From DSYF01 sp041181065 (GTDB lineage Bacteria > Verrucomicrobiota > Verrucomicrobiia > Limisphaerales > DSYF01): a stretch of 5,089 nt of DNA. Of this stretch, positions 4,279 to 5,089 are shown in pieces. Position 1 is the first letter of the stretch. The number at the start of each line of letters is the position of its first letter. The notes under the pieces were generated by a model. That model was not told where the DNA came from and ran no database searches. It saw nothing but the letters and a program-made list of their open reading frames with translations. A program made the translations under genes and the position numbers. Location: contig JBEGQI010000195.1 of NCBI GenBank assembly GCA_041181065.1, forward strand, positions 1-5,089, read 5' to 3'.

Positions 4279-5089
4279 ATGAATTTGCTGGAACAAATGA
4301 CCGAACTCGCCAAGCAGGCCCGCGCCGCCTCGCGCGAACTGGCCAAGCTCACCACCGCCGAGAAGAACGCCGCGCTGCTGGCGATGGCGGACGCGCTGGA
4401 GAAGAACGGTTCCGCGCTCAAGGCCGCCAATGCGCTCGACATGGAAACCGGCACAAAGCTCGGTCTGTCCAGCGCCATGCTCGACCGCCTCAAGCTCGAC
4501 GACAAACGCATCGCCGGCATGGCCAAGGGCCTCCGCGAAGTCGCGGCGCTGCACGATCCGGTTGGCCGCGTCCTCGACGAGCGCATCCGTCCCAACGGCC
4601 TCAAGCTCCAGAAAATCGCCACGCCCATCGGCGTGGTGGTCATCATTTACGAATCACGCCCCAACGTCACCGCCGATGCCGCAAGTCTCTGCTTCAAGAC
4701 CGGCAACGCCACCATTCTGCGCGGCGGCAAAGAGGCGTTGAACTCGAATCAACTTATCGCGCAGACGATGGTTACCGCTGGACGCGCCGCGCTCGGCGAC
4801 AAGTTTCCCGCACACGCCATTCAGGTCGTCCCCACCACCGACCGCGAAGCCATCCCTGCCCTGCTCTCGCTCACGCAATACGTGGACCTCTGCATGCCCC
4901 GCGGCGGCGAGGGGCTCATTCGTGCCGTGACCGAATGCAGCAAGGTCCCGGTCATTAAACATTACAAGGGCGTCTGCCACGTCTTCGTGGACCGCGACGC
5001 CGACCTCGCCATGGCCGAGAACATCGTCATGAACGCCAAGGTCCAGCGCCCCGGCGTCTGCAACGCCGCCGAGACCCTGCTCGTGGACC
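4279..5089 (+). CDS. proA: gamma-glutamyl phosphate reductase (glutamate-5-semialdehyde dehydrogenase), 3' end outside the window
   Basis: Reduces gamma-glutamyl phosphate with NADPH to glutamate-5-semialdehyde, the second step of proline synthesis, in the cytoplasm, usually with glutamate 5-kinase (ProB). The visible 270 codons are about 65% of a typical 415-425-residue protein; the frame is open to the last base. Signatures are the N-terminal LLEQMTELAKQAR, AMLDRLKLDD (about 72-81), IYESRPNVTADAASLC followed by KTGNATILRGGKEA (cofactor-binding region), the MPRGGEGLI segment, HYKGVCHVFVD, and NAKVQRPGVCNAAETLLVD with the catalytic Cys at residue 261. The ATG at 4279 aligns with the usual family N-terminus. 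A GTG at 4201 in the same frame would add 26 mostly basic residues not known from ProA, and is rejected. No Shine-Dalgarno is present. It is the fifth gene in line after hemL. No truncation or frameshift is seen in this part. Confidence 0.96.
   Translation, partial: MNLLEQMTELAKQARAASRELAKLTTAEKNAALLAMADALEKNGSALKAANALDMETGTKLGLSSAMLDRLKLDDKRIAGMAKGLREVAALHDPVGRVLDERIRPNGLKLQKIATPIGVVVIIYESRPNVTADAASLCFKTGNATILRGGKEALNSNQLIAQTMVTAGRAALGDKFPAHAIQVVPTTDREAIPALLSLTQYVDLCMPRGGEGLIRAVTECSKVPVIKHYKGVCHVFVDRDADLAMAENIVMNAKVQRPGVCNAAETLLVD

Noticed and set aside
2527..4554. 675-codon open frame on the minus strand across ruvX, truA, trmL and the start of proA
   Set aside because: It lies in codon register with the sense genes, so a stop appears only where they use TTA, CTA or TCA codons, which are rare in this GC-rich DNA. 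Because the four genes share one frame, the shadow frame runs on across them. The translation is a Gly/Arg/His/Ala-rich mix without domains, while the sense strand encodes four clear families.
1..5089. Mobile elements, CRISPR arrays, phage or defence genes, or a novel system
   Set aside because: There are no direct repeat arrays, transposase or integrase motifs, terminal inverted repeats or unassigned coding regions. All sizeable plus-strand genes belong to known housekeeping families.

Overview
The window is GC-rich chromosomal sequence and is almost entirely housekeeping genes. It starts inside a minus-strand tRNA-Thr gene. Six protein genes follow, all on the plus strand: a secreted FKBP-type prolyl isomerase, hemL, ruvX, truA, trmL and the first two thirds of proA. 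The FKBP has a Sec signal peptide, a helical FKBP_N-type domain and a Lys/Glu-rich tail. Together with this gene order and the lack of Shine-Dalgarno motifs, it recalls Verrucomicrobiota (Limisphaerales/Pedosphaera-like). That placement rests on remembered protein style, not a database search, and is tentative.

Layout. 1-38 is the 5' half of tRNA-Thr(UGU), read leftward. 39-207 is a divergent intergenic region with two small perfect dyads and weak promoter-like elements on both strands. 208-1068 is the FKBP, closed by a strong intrinsic terminator at 1086-1122. Only about 36 bases separate that terminator from hemL (1159-2445). Then come ruvX (2452-2865), truA (2881-3705) and trmL (3733-4197), with gaps of 6, 15 and 27 bases, so they look like one operon. 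An 81-base gap holding a hairpin precedes proA (4279 to the window edge), which may have its own promoter or be the next gene of the operon.

How the genes fit together. HemL makes 5-aminolevulinate for tetrapyrroles by the tRNA-dependent C5 pathway. RuvX/YqgF acts in 16S rRNA 5'-end maturation. TruA and TrmL both modify the anticodon arm of tRNA. ProA makes glutamate-5-semialdehyde for proline. The middle of the cluster is thus RNA maturation, flanked by two enzymes of glutamate-derived semialdehydes. The FKBP is a separate transcription unit for envelope protein folding.

No mobile element, CRISPR array, phage gene or defence system is visible, and I do not see a new biological system. The points worth a second look are modest: no Shine-Dalgarno at any of the six starts, with -10-like elements 6-8 bases before three start codons (possible leaderless mRNAs); a shortened active-site loop in the FKBP; a T-arm-like hairpin before proA; and all six genes sharing one reading frame, which explains a very long but spurious antisense ORF.
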